Shown: positions 6,366-12,780 of the stretch, piece by piece
Layout: every line of letters begins with the position of its first letter
How positions within the stretch are numbered: the stretch's first letter is position 1
DNA from: Firmicutes bacterium CAG:882
GTDB lineage: Bacteria > Bacillota > Clostridia > Lachnospirales > Lachnospiraceae
Direction of reading: 5' to 3'
Length of the DNA stretch: 12,780 bases
Assembly: GCA_000435595.1 (NCBI GenBank)
Contig: FR895449.1
Location: 7,837 to 20,616 of the forward strand
Notes under the pieces: generated by a model
What the model was told of the DNA's origin: nothing
The model's input: only the letters and a program-made list of their open reading frames with translations
Database searches by the model: none
Program-made: the position numbers and the translations under genes

Positions 6366-8186
6366 ATGGCAAGAAATAAATACGATATAGACGAAACTCT
6401 GGAGAGTAAATTTGACATAAACCAGTTAAAAAGGCTTGGAAAATATGTCGGGAGCTATAAAAAGACCTTAATCACCGTAATTGTGCTTATGCTCATATCA
6501 AGTGCGCTCTCAATGCTTAATCCTCTGTTTTTGAAGGATGTAATGGACACCATTGAGCAGTGTGCGATTCATGGAACGATAAGCAGGGCGGCCGCGACGC
6601 AGAGAGTGATTGTCGCCAGTCTTTTGATGCTCTGCGTGACGATTGTGGTTGTGCTCATACTGAGATTTAAGATAAAAATGATGGCGGAGGTCGGACAGGG
6701 AATCATTCATGCGCTGCGCCGTGACCTGTTTATACATCTGCAGGAGCTTCCTTTTTCATATTATGACGATAAGCCTCACGGGAAGATTCAGGTGCGCGTT
6801 GTCAACTATGTGAACAATTTGAGTGACTTGCTCTCAAACGGTATCGTCAACACGATAACCGATATGTGCAGTCTTATTTTTATCATAATATTCATGCTCA
6901 TGTTAAATGTGCAGTTCACGCTTGTGTGTCTGTGCGGTCTGCCGATCCTTGCAGCACTGGTGTGGATAATTAAGAAAAAGCAGAGAAGGGCATGGCAGAT
7001 TCAGTCTAACAAGCAGTCGAACTTAAACGCCTACATAGCTGAGAGCATAAACGGAATCCGCGTCACACAGTCATTTGTGCGCGAGGATGTCAATACCGAC
7101 ATATTCAACAGGCTTAATATGGATTCCAAGAAAGCCTGGCTCAATGCGGTAAAATACAACTTTCTTTTAAATCCAGTAGTCCAGACGATAACGGTTGTCA
7201 CGACGGCAATCATATATGTTCTCGGAGTTGCGTGGATTACCGACGGTTATACGGCACTCACGGTCGGAACACTCGTCGCATTTACGGGATATATATCAAG
7301 ATTCTGGGCACCGATAACGACACTTGCGAATTTCTATAACAGCGTGCTCACGGCAATTTCATATTTGGAGAGAATTTTTGAGACGATAGACGAGCCGGTG
7401 AAGGTTACGGACGAGCCGGGAGCCGTTCCTATGCCTGAGATTAAGGGTGAGGTTGAGTTTCGGGATGTATGCTTTGCCTACGATGACGGTGTGCCAGTTC
7501 TCAAAAATGTGAGCTTTAAGGCGGGTGTCGGCGAGAGCTACGCCATTGTAGGTCCTACGGGAGCAGGAAAGACAACGATTGTCAACCTCATAAGCCGCTT
7601 TTATAACCTGACATCCGGGCAGGTGCTCATCGACGGCATCGACATAAGCAAAGTCACGATAAAGTCATTAAGAACGCAGATGGGAGTCATGATGCAGGAC
7701 AGCTTCATATTTGCGGGGACAATCATGGACAATATCCGCTACGGCAACATGGATGCAAGCGATGAAGATGTCATGCGTGCGGCAAAAACGGTGTGCGCAC
7801 ATGATTTTATCATGGGACTTGAGAATGGCTACTACACAGAGGTGAATGAGCGCGGAAGCCGCCTCTCGGCGGGACAGAGACAGCTCATATCCTTCGCAAG
7901 GGCAGTGCTTGCCGACCCTAAGATACTGATACTTGATGAGGCAACGTCAAGCATTGACACTGAGACGGAGATACTTTTGCAGAAGGGGCTCAATGAGCTT
8001 CTCAAGGGCAGAACCTCGTTCATCATTGCACACCGCCTCTCAACAATCAAGAATTCGTCCTGTATCATGTACGTTGACCACGGTGAGATTGTCGAGATGG
8101 GAAGCCATGACGAGTTGATGAAGAATAAGAATGGATTGTACTATAAGCTGTATATGTCGCAGTATGATTTTTTGAATAAGAATTAA
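6366..8186 (+). CDS. ABC exporter half-transporter, catalytic-site subunit (LmrD/BmrD/TM288-like)
   Basis: A 606-residue partner of the preceding subunit, 34 bp downstream. The start is ATG 6366 after GGAGA (6356-6360), giving MARNKYDIDETLESKFD; the frame is open further upstream inside the previous gene, but without a better site. The membrane domain is followed by an ATPase domain with Walker A GPTGAGKT (396-403), signature LSAGQ (500-504), Walker B ILILDE with catalytic Glu525, and H-loop His556. The signature is slightly non-canonical (Ala for the first Gly). In a heterodimer this LSAGQ would face the first subunit's Walker A and its Asp502, forming the degenerate site. Glu525 and the partner's LSGGQ would form the active site. 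So the two sequences fit together as one asymmetric exporter. A terminator follows directly. Confidence 0.93.
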   Translation: MARNKYDIDETLESKFDINQLKRLGKYVGSYKKTLITVIVLMLISSALSMLNPLFLKDVMDTIEQCAIHGTISRAAATQRVIVASLLMLCVTIVVVLILRFKIKMMAEVGQGIIHALRRDLFIHLQELPFSYYDDKPHGKIQVRVVNYVNNLSDLLSNGIVNTITDMCSLIFIIIFMLMLNVQFTLVCLCGLPILAALVWIIKKKQRRAWQIQSNKQSNLNAYIAESINGIRVTQSFVREDVNTDIFNRLNMDSKKAWLNAVKYNFLLNPVVQTITVVTTAIIYVLGVAWITDGYTALTVGTLVAFTGYISRFWAPITTLANFYNSVLTAISYLERIFETIDEPVKVTDEPGAVPMPEIKGEVEFRDVCFAYDDGVPVLKNVSFKAGVGESYAIVGPTGAGKTTIVNLISRFYNLTSGQVLIDGIDISKVTIKSLRTQMGVMMQDSFIFAGTIMDNIRYGNMDASDEDVMRAAKTVCAHDFIMGLENGYYTEVNERGSRLSAGQRQLISFARAVLADPKILILDEATSSIDTETEILLQKGLNELLKGRTSFIIAHRLSTIKNSSCIMYVDHGEIVEMGSHDELMKNKNGLYYKLYMSQYDFLNKN

Positions 8187-8197
8187 TGAAAATAAAG

Positions 8198-8251
8198 ATA
8201 TTCGTGTAAAAAACAGTGAACTTCATTGAATTTTTACACGAATATTTTTTT
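8198..8251 (+). terminator. Intrinsic terminator of the ABC exporter operon
   Basis: A perfect 15-bp stem, ATATTCGTGTAAAAA (8198-8212) with TTTTTACACGAATAT (8231-8245), has an 18-nt loop and runs into seven T (8245-8251). The complementary A-run also makes it partly functional on the other strand. Confidence 0.92.
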
Positions 8252-8293
8252 GTTACATATTATAATTTTATAGAATGTAAAAAGGAGTCTTAT

Positions 8294-8605
8294 ATGGCTT
8301 ATTATAATGGTAATTATCGCGCCGGTCAACGTCAGCCGATGATGACCTGTCCTAACCAGTCCCGCAACAGACAGGCAAACAACTGTGGCTGTTCACAGAA
8401 TACAGTCACTCCGCAGCCGCGAAGCATACCTGCCGACGGTGTGGCACAATCCTGCGTAATGCCGTCGTCGTGCTGTCCCGTTGCCATGGCATATATTCCG
8501 TTTCAGGCATTTGAGGAGCCCTTTGAGGAGTCAAAGGCATTTATGGTCGGCACCGCGTTTCCTTCGCTCTTGAAACCGTTTTTGAGAGGAGGCAGATGCA
8601 GATGA
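8294..8605 (+). CDS. cotJA: Spore coat protein CotJA
   Basis: First gene of the cotJABC spore-coat operon, expressed in the mother cell in sporulating Bacillota. The start is ATG 8294 after AAAGGAG (8281-8287). A longer frame would begin inside the terminator loop and is not credible. The 103-residue product ends in the conserved CotJA core: AYIPFQAFEEPFEESKAF, then GTAFPSLLKPF and GGRC. The N-terminal half is less conserved, rich in Asn, Gln and Cys (TCPN, NCGC, SCVMPSSCCP), and makes the protein somewhat longer than the roughly 80-residue B. subtilis protein. Its stop overlaps the cotJB start as ATGA, which implies translational coupling. CotJA is needed for assembly of CotJC into the coat in B. 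subtilis. Confidence 0.9.
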   Translation: MAYYNGNYRAGQRQPMMTCPNQSRNRQANNCGCSQNTVTPQPRSIPADGVAQSCVMPSSCCPVAMAYIPFQAFEEPFEESKAFMVGTAFPSLLKPFLRGGRCR

Positions 8606-8871
8606 ACGAAGCTTGTATGGATAAGATGGCTCTCTTCCTCAAAATTCACGAGTGCGAATTTATGATGATTGACCTCGGCCTCTACCTCGACACTCACCCT
8701 GACTGCGTTCAGGCTCTCAACGCCTTTCACACGCATCAGGCTTCATACGAAAGGAATGCAGCTGAATACGAGCGCCTCTACGGACCGCTCACATTCTATC
8801 AGGTTAACTCGGACACAAGCTGGACTTGGCAGCAGCTTCCGTGGCCTTGGGAAATGGAGGCGTATAAATAA
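8602..8871 (+). CDS. cotJB: Spore coat protein CotJB
   Basis: An 89-residue small coat protein. ATG 8602 is preferred because it lies nine bases after AGGAGG (8587-8592) and overlaps the cotJA stop as ATGA; the in-frame ATG at 8596 is only three bases from that site. Recognisable CotJB features are IHECEFMMIDLGLYLDTHP near the N-terminus, the central YERNAAEYERLYGPLT, and the Trp/Pro-rich end TWQQLPWPWEMEAYK. It has no signal peptide or membrane helix. It works with CotJA and CotJC in the spore coat; its biochemical role is not established. Confidence 0.9.
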   Translation: MNEACMDKMALFLKIHECEFMMIDLGLYLDTHPDCVQALNAFHTHQASYERNAAEYERLYGPLTFYQVNSDTSWTWQQLPWPWEMEAYK

Positions 8872-9467
8872 TGTGGATTTATGAAAAAAAATTAGAGTAT
8901 CCTGTACACATCAAGGAGACCAACCCGAAGCTTGCGCAGCTCATCATAAGCCAGTATGGCGGTCCGGACGGCGAAGCGGGAGCATCATTCAGATACCTCT
9001 CACAGCGCTACTCCATGAAGGACAGACGCGTGGCAGGTGTGCTTACTGATATAGGCACGGAGGAACTCGCCCATCTGGAAATTGTCGGTGCCATGGTTCA
9101 CCAGCTCACGCGCGACCTCACACCTGAGGAGATAGAGAAATCGGGCTTTGCACCATACTACGTCGACCATACCCTCGGAGTGTGGCCGCAGGCGGCTGGC
9201 GGTATTCCTTTTAACGCCTGTGAATTTCAGGTAAAGGGAGATCCTATTACCGACCTCATGGAAGATTTGGCTGCAGAGCAGAAAGCAAGAACCGTATATG
9301 ATAACCTCCTGAGGCTTATCAGCGAGCCTGATATTGTGGAGCCGCTCCGCTTCCTGCGTGCAAGGGAAATCGTGCACTTCCAGCGTTTCGGCGAGGCGCT
9401 CAACATCACGCGCGAAGGACTTGACGCGAAGAACTTCTACGCGTTCAATCCGTCGATAGATACCTGA
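8871..9467 (+). CDS. cotJC: Spore coat protein CotJC, manganese catalase family
   Basis: A 198-residue dimanganese-catalase-type four-helix protein of the spore coat, expected to break down hydrogen peroxide. ATG 8871 shares a base with the cotJB stop (TAATG) and follows ATGGAGG (8854-8860). The candidate metal ligands are all present: Glu35 in PDGEAGASFRYL, Glu65 and His68 in GTEELAHLEIV, Glu136 in LAAEQKARTVY, and Glu166 with His169 in AREIVHFQRFGEAL. The length is shorter than free Mn catalases, as usual for CotJC. Catalase activity is known for clostridial spore homologues and inferred here from the conserved ligands. A terminator closes the operon. Confidence 0.94.
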   Translation: MWIYEKKLEYPVHIKETNPKLAQLIISQYGGPDGEAGASFRYLSQRYSMKDRRVAGVLTDIGTEELAHLEIVGAMVHQLTRDLTPEEIEKSGFAPYYVDHTLGVWPQAAGGIPFNACEFQVKGDPITDLMEDLAAEQKARTVYDNLLRLISEPDIVEPLRFLRAREIVHFQRFGEALNITREGLDAKNFYAFNPSIDT

Positions 9468-9489
9468 TATAAATTCAGCTTGTATAATA

Positions 9490-9529
9490 TTCCGCTATAT
9501 GTAGAATACGGCATATAGCGGAAATTTTT
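9490..9529 (+). terminator. Intrinsic terminator of the cotJABC operon
   Basis: A perfect 12-bp stem, TTCCGCTATATG (9490-9501) with CATATAGCGGAA (9512-9523), has a 10-nt loop and is followed by ATTTTT. Confidence 0.92.
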
Positions 9530-9632
9530 ATTGTAAAATTTGAAAAATCTTTCCCATAAACTATTTGTATGTTATCATAAATATTAAACAAACGGTATCA
9601 GAAAAACAATAGTACAAAAATGAGGTATTCAC

Positions 9633-10376
9633 ATGAAATTAAAGAAAGATTCTGCACAGGAGAAGGTAAAAAGAGAAAAAAGCAGAAAAGAAGTTATCAT
9701 CCTTGAGATGATAGGCATTTTGCTGCTGGTCCTTTCGCTTGCCTGCATCCTGATTCCTGTATTTCTAAGCAGAGGGGACGGGAATTTCAGGTACGGTCTG
9801 CCGTTTATCATCGCGTTCTTTGTGCTGTGTATAAGCAGTGTCGCTGTTCTGATATATGTTTTTCCCGATGCGGTGGTACACGATTTACATAAAAGCGTTG
9901 ACAAATATAGCAATCAGAGTTTATCAGTTCTGTATCACGCTGAAAAGGAGCGGACGACAGAGCTTTTCAAAAAACACGGATTTAAAGAGGCGGGCGGTGG
10001 ATTTTATCGAAAGAAGATGATTTCAATTTCAAAGGACAGCATTTGTTATTATGTGGCTTTTTCGGATGCCGACGATGTGGACAAGGCTGTCGATGCCGCG
10101 CTTAGTAAGCTTGAGAGAATGAAGGAAAAGACGAGATGCGTCTGTCTTATTTTGTTTATATATAAAAATAATCCCACGAAAAATGATAAGGAGCAGTTGA
10201 GGATGCGCTGTGCCTATATGCTGACCGACGAAACAGTGCTTCCTGACAGCGAGGGAGTAAATGCTGTTCCCGTGCTGGTTGATAGCGCGACGGGGGAGGG
10301 GACTTTTCTGTCAAAAATGCGTGGCATAAGCATCTATGCGCACGGGTGCAGGCTTCTTAAAAGATATATCCAATGA
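9633..10376 (+). CDS. Unrecognised two-helix membrane protein
   Basis: A 247-residue protein of no family I recognise. ATG 9633 follows TGAGG (9621-9625). The first 20 residues are very basic and charged. Two hydrophobic segments follow, at about 21-45 (ILEMIGILLLVLSLACILIP) and 54-77 (GLPFIIAFFVLCISSVAVLI), joined by a short loop. The remaining 170 residues have no further membrane helix. By the positive-inside rule both the basic N-terminus and this domain should be cytoplasmic. The soluble part alternates charged helical stretches (HAEKERTTELFKKHGF, DDVDKAVDAALSKLERMKEK) with a hydrophobic strand (CVCLILFIY), suggesting a small alpha/beta fold. The beta-glucuronidase-type gene begins 42 bp downstream on the same strand with no terminator between, so they may be co-transcribed. 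Function unknown. Confidence 0.75.
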   Translation: MKLKKDSAQEKVKREKSRKEVIILEMIGILLLVLSLACILIPVFLSRGDGNFRYGLPFIIAFFVLCISSVAVLIYVFPDAVVHDLHKSVDKYSNQSLSVLYHAEKERTTELFKKHGFKEAGGGFYRKKMISISKDSICYYVAFSDADDVDKAVDAALSKLERMKEKTRCVCLILFIYKNNPTKNDKEQLRMRCAYMLTDETVLPDSEGVNAVPVLVDSATGEGTFLSKMRGISIYAHGCRLLKRYIQ

Positions 10377-10418
10377 TTTATAAATATAATGACTGCGTGG
10401 TCAGTGAAAGGAGACAAC

Positions 10419-12134
10419 ATGTTAAGACTGTTTAATACCCACGAGGTGAGAAAATCCACTGAGCTTGAGGGAATATGGGATTTTGAGATGGAGGGGAATG
10501 ATAAAAAGTACCGCATGATGGTGCCCGGCTGTATCGAGCAGCATCCCGACTTTCTCGACAAGAGGGGAGCAGGCTGGTACACAAGAAAAATTAATATCTT
10601 TAACGATACCAATGTGAGGCTTGAATTTAAGGGAGTGAGCCATACCGCGGATGTGTATTTTGACGGTGAAAAGGTCGTACATCACTACAATGCGTTCACG
10701 CCGTTCTCGGTGGTGATAAGGGATGTGAAGGCCGGGGGGCATGAGCTCAAGGTGAGGGTTGATAACAGATTTACACCCGAGTCAGCGCTTCATGTGCCTA
10801 ATGACTACTATACATACGGCGGAATAACAAGACCTGCGGCACTGGAAGAAATAGGGGACGTGTACATTAAGAATGTGCATTTTAAGTCGATTATGTCGGA
10901 AAACGGATGGAAAGCGGGAATAAAAATAACGCTTGCAAACATATCGGGCGGAGAACAGACGGTGAAGCTTTGCGGGGAGCTTGTGCCTGATATGATTTAT
11001 GATAATGATGGGAACAGAATCGACGGAAAAAAGATGGCAATAGGTGAGCTTGAACGGAGCATCACGATAGCTGCGGGGGAAGAGTATGTTTTTGAGACGG
11101 AGGTTTCATTTGGGGACGTTCTGCCTTGGAGCAGTGACAGACCGAACCTGTATTTTTTAAAGCTTCTGCTCTCAAAGGACGGCGAGCCGACGGATGACCT
11201 CATAGACCGCGTCGGCTTCAGGGAGGTTAAGGTGTCGGGAAAGGACATTCTTGTGAACGGTGAGAAGCTTTACATGAAGGGCTTTAACAGACATGAGGAC
11301 TATGCGACAGTGGGATGTGCTATTCCGCTTCAGCTTATGGTTCAGGATATGGATTTGATGCAGGAGATGAATGCGAACGCTGTCAGAACCTGCCATTATC
11401 CGAACGATGAGAGATTCCTTGACCTGTGCGACGAGAGAGGGATGTATGTGTGGGAGGAGAACCATGCGAGAGGCTTTGGCTTGGAACGCATGCAGAATCC
11501 GAATTTTGACGGTCAGTGCAGGGCTTGTATAGATGAGATGATTGAGAATCATTATAACCATCCTTCGATAGTGATATGGGGAATATTGAATGAATGTGCG
11601 AGTGAGACGAAGGAGGGCAGGGAGAAGTATGCGACTCAATATGCACAGATACGTGCACTTGATAAGTCAAGACCGACAACCTCGGCGACGTGCAGGCATC
11701 TCACCGATATATGCTTAGACCTTCCGGATGTGGTTTCCTTTAATATGTATTCAGGATGGTATAAGGATGTGCCGATTGACGAGACAAGCAATGCGGAGAT
11801 AGAGTGGATAAGAAGGAGCGGCGGTGAGAACAAGCCGATTATCGTGAGTGAGTTCGGTGCGGCGGCTATATACGGCTATCGTGACAGAGCACACTGTAAA
11901 TGGAGCGAGGAGCGTCAGGCTGACATCATAAGGGATAATCTTGAGGTTTACATGAACGATGATGACATCTGCGGAGTGTTCGTCTGGCAGTTTTCGGACT
12001 GCCGTGTAACTGAGGAGGAGTGGTTTGCGACAAGGGCGCGCTGCCACAACAACAAGGGAGTTGTGGACGAATACCGCAGACCGAAGCTCGCTTTCGACAC
12101 GGTAAAGGAAATGTATGGGAAATATAGAAAATAA
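10419..12134 (+). CDS. uidA: GH2 beta-glucuronidase-type glycoside hydrolase
   Basis: A 571-residue GH2 enzyme that would hydrolyse glucuronides, or related uronides, with retention of configuration. ATG 10419 follows AAAGGAG (10407-10413). It has an N-terminal jelly-roll domain (LEGIWDFEM; WYTRKINI; DYYTYGGITRP), an immunoglobulin-like middle domain, and a C-terminal TIM barrel from about residue 270. Likely acid/base is Glu392 in WGILNECAS; likely nucleophile is Glu478 in IIVSEFGAA. The N-x-K motif that binds the glucuronate carboxylate in gut bacterial glucuronidases is present as Asn544-Asn-Lys546. FNMYSGWY and WSEERQ match glucuronidase sequence. The segment between GFGL and NHPS is about 17 residues shorter than in E. 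coli UidA, so it lacks a long active-site Loop 1. There is no signal peptide, so it acts inside the cell. Beta-galacturonidase is an alternative, as those enzymes also keep N-x-K. No uronide transporter is adjacent. Confidence 0.88.
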   Translation: MLRLFNTHEVRKSTELEGIWDFEMEGNDKKYRMMVPGCIEQHPDFLDKRGAGWYTRKINIFNDTNVRLEFKGVSHTADVYFDGEKVVHHYNAFTPFSVVIRDVKAGGHELKVRVDNRFTPESALHVPNDYYTYGGITRPAALEEIGDVYIKNVHFKSIMSENGWKAGIKITLANISGGEQTVKLCGELVPDMIYDNDGNRIDGKKMAIGELERSITIAAGEEYVFETEVSFGDVLPWSSDRPNLYFLKLLLSKDGEPTDDLIDRVGFREVKVSGKDILVNGEKLYMKGFNRHEDYATVGCAIPLQLMVQDMDLMQEMNANAVRTCHYPNDERFLDLCDERGMYVWEENHARGFGLERMQNPNFDGQCRACIDEMIENHYNHPSIVIWGILNECASETKEGREKYATQYAQIRALDKSRPTTSATCRHLTDICLDLPDVVSFNMYSGWYKDVPIDETSNAEIEWIRRSGGENKPIIVSEFGAAAIYGYRDRAHCKWSEERQADIIRDNLEVYMNDDDICGVFVWQFSDCRVTEEEWFATRARCHNNKGVVDEYRRPKLAFDTVKEMYGKYRK

Positions 12135-12157
12135 TGTATAAAATACAGATAATAAGC

Positions 12158-12187
12158 TTGTCATAATGATACACTCGGTGGTAATAT
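12158..12187 (+). promoter_or_regulatory. Predicted promoter of the 3'-end receptor gene
   Basis: TTGTCA (12158-12163, five of six), an 18-bp spacer and TAATAT (12182-12187), with TGG directly before it as an extended -10. I looked for a flagellar sigma-D promoter (TAAA-N15-GCCGATAA) and found only a poor match. Confidence 0.4.
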
Positions 12188-12228
12188 GTAACATATATAA
12201 AATACATCGGAAGAAGGATTGGATTGTT

Positions 12229-12780
12229 ATGGGGAACAGTAATTATGAAGAGCTTAAGCTCTCGAACAGGACAAGCATGGTGGCATACAGCATAATGAAC
12301 CTTATTCTGGTTGCGTGTTACCTGGTTGAGGTTATCAGGCAGAGCAGAACGGTGGGCTATTTTGTTGTGTTCTGTCTTTTTGCGCTTGTGCCTTATGTGT
12401 TATGTCTGGCACTCTATATGAAGAATAAGGGAACTTCTGTTCTTAAGTATGCAATTTCAGGTGGGTATGCGGTTTTTTATCTTTTCATTATATTTACAAC
12501 CGTATCGCCTGTGGCTTATGTGTATGCATTCCTGATTGCCGTGGTTCTTGTGTCTTACAACGATATCAAGGTTTCGGCGGCATTTACGGGACTCGTATCA
12601 CTCGGCAATATAATTCAGGTTGCATACAGTGGTTTGTCGGGACAGCTTGCAGCGGAGGATGCTGCCAATACAGAGATAAGGGTTGCATCTGTTCTTCTGT
12701 TCTCCGGATATCTTATGATGGCAACTTATGTATCAAAAAAAATAAATACGGGACGGCTTAAGCAGGTTGAGGAAGAGAAA
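12229..12780 (+). CDS. Probable methyl-accepting chemotaxis protein, N-terminal membrane region (3' truncated)
   Basis: The frame runs open from ATG 12229 to the window edge, 184 codons. AAGAAGGA (12211-12218) serves as the ribosome binding site. The visible part has six hydrophobic segments separated by short loops: about 16-35, 41-63, 70-92, 95-113, 118-139 and 150-170. It ends in a charged helix start, INTGRLKQVEEEK, where a HAMP-less signalling coiled coil would begin. The pattern YLVEVIRQSRTVGYFVVF and the overall six-helix layout resemble the membrane domains of Lachnospiraceae chemotaxis receptors as I remember them. The signalling domain is outside the window, so a histidine kinase or diguanylate cyclase with a similar membrane part cannot be excluded. 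Confidence 0.6.
   Translation, partial: MGNSNYEELKLSNRTSMVAYSIMNLILVACYLVEVIRQSRTVGYFVVFCLFALVPYVLCLALYMKNKGTSVLKYAISGGYAVFYLFIIFTTVSPVAYVYAFLIAVVLVSYNDIKVSAAFTGLVSLGNIIQVAYSGLSGQLAAEDAANTEIRVASVLLFSGYLMMATYVSKKINTGRLKQVEEEK

Noticed and set aside
8216..8293. Upstream extension of cotJA to 8216.
   Set aside because: It would begin in the loop of the exporter terminator with no ribosome binding site; AAAGGAG at 8281-8287 sets the start at 8294.
1..12780. CRISPR arrays, tRNA or rRNA genes, and transposases.
   Set aside because: No regularly spaced repeats, tRNA-like or rRNA-like sequence, or transposase-like protein was seen on either strand.

Overview
The window looks like chromosomal DNA of a spore-forming, motile, gut-type Bacillota (Clostridia), most likely Lachnospiraceae. 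The signs are strong AGGAGG-type ribosome binding sites, a cotJABC spore-coat operon, a heterodimeric multidrug-type ABC exporter with a divergent AraC regulator, a GH2 beta-glucuronidase-type enzyme, and a six-helix membrane N-terminus resembling Lachnospiraceae chemotaxis receptors. The assignment rests on family resemblance only.

Layout, left to right. (1) 3-968: the 3' part of a PhoR-type sensor histidine kinase, closed by a strong intrinsic terminator (1068-1113). (2) 1227-3182: a visibly AT-richer two-gene cassette with its own promoter. It holds an AAA_15/21 (RloA/AbiLi-like) ATPase, then an overlapping TOPRIM/RloB-like partner that is split by a frameshift at a T7 run. This pairing resembles phage-defence modules. 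(3) 3206-4177 (minus): an AraC-family regulator with two unusual insertions in its sensory half, convergent with the cassette. (4) 4178-4585: a 408-bp divergent intergenic region with two equally spaced inverted-repeat units (TGGGTATA-N20-TATACCCA), a sigma-A-like promoter and palindromes in the leader. (5) 4586-8186: two ABC half-transporters forming an asymmetric heterodimeric exporter, ended by a strong terminator (8198-8251). (6) 8294-9467: cotJA-cotJB-cotJC, tightly coupled and followed by a terminator (9490-9529). (7) 9633-12134: an unrecognised two-helix membrane protein and, 42 bp on, a GH2 beta-glucuronidase-type enzyme. (8) 12229 to the end: the N-terminal membrane region of a probable methyl-accepting chemotaxis protein.

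How they work together: the AraC regulator probably controls the divergent exporter pair, and the repeated motifs between them are the best operator candidates. The ATPase and its partner form a separate cassette that looks acquired. The cotJ operon is a sporulation unit. The glucuronidase could release sugar acid from conjugates, but no transporter or uronate-catabolism gene lies beside it here. The most unusual signals are the frameshift inside the putative defence effector, the CCSCCRH insertion in the AraC sensor domain, and the duplicated inverted-repeat architecture upstream of the exporter.
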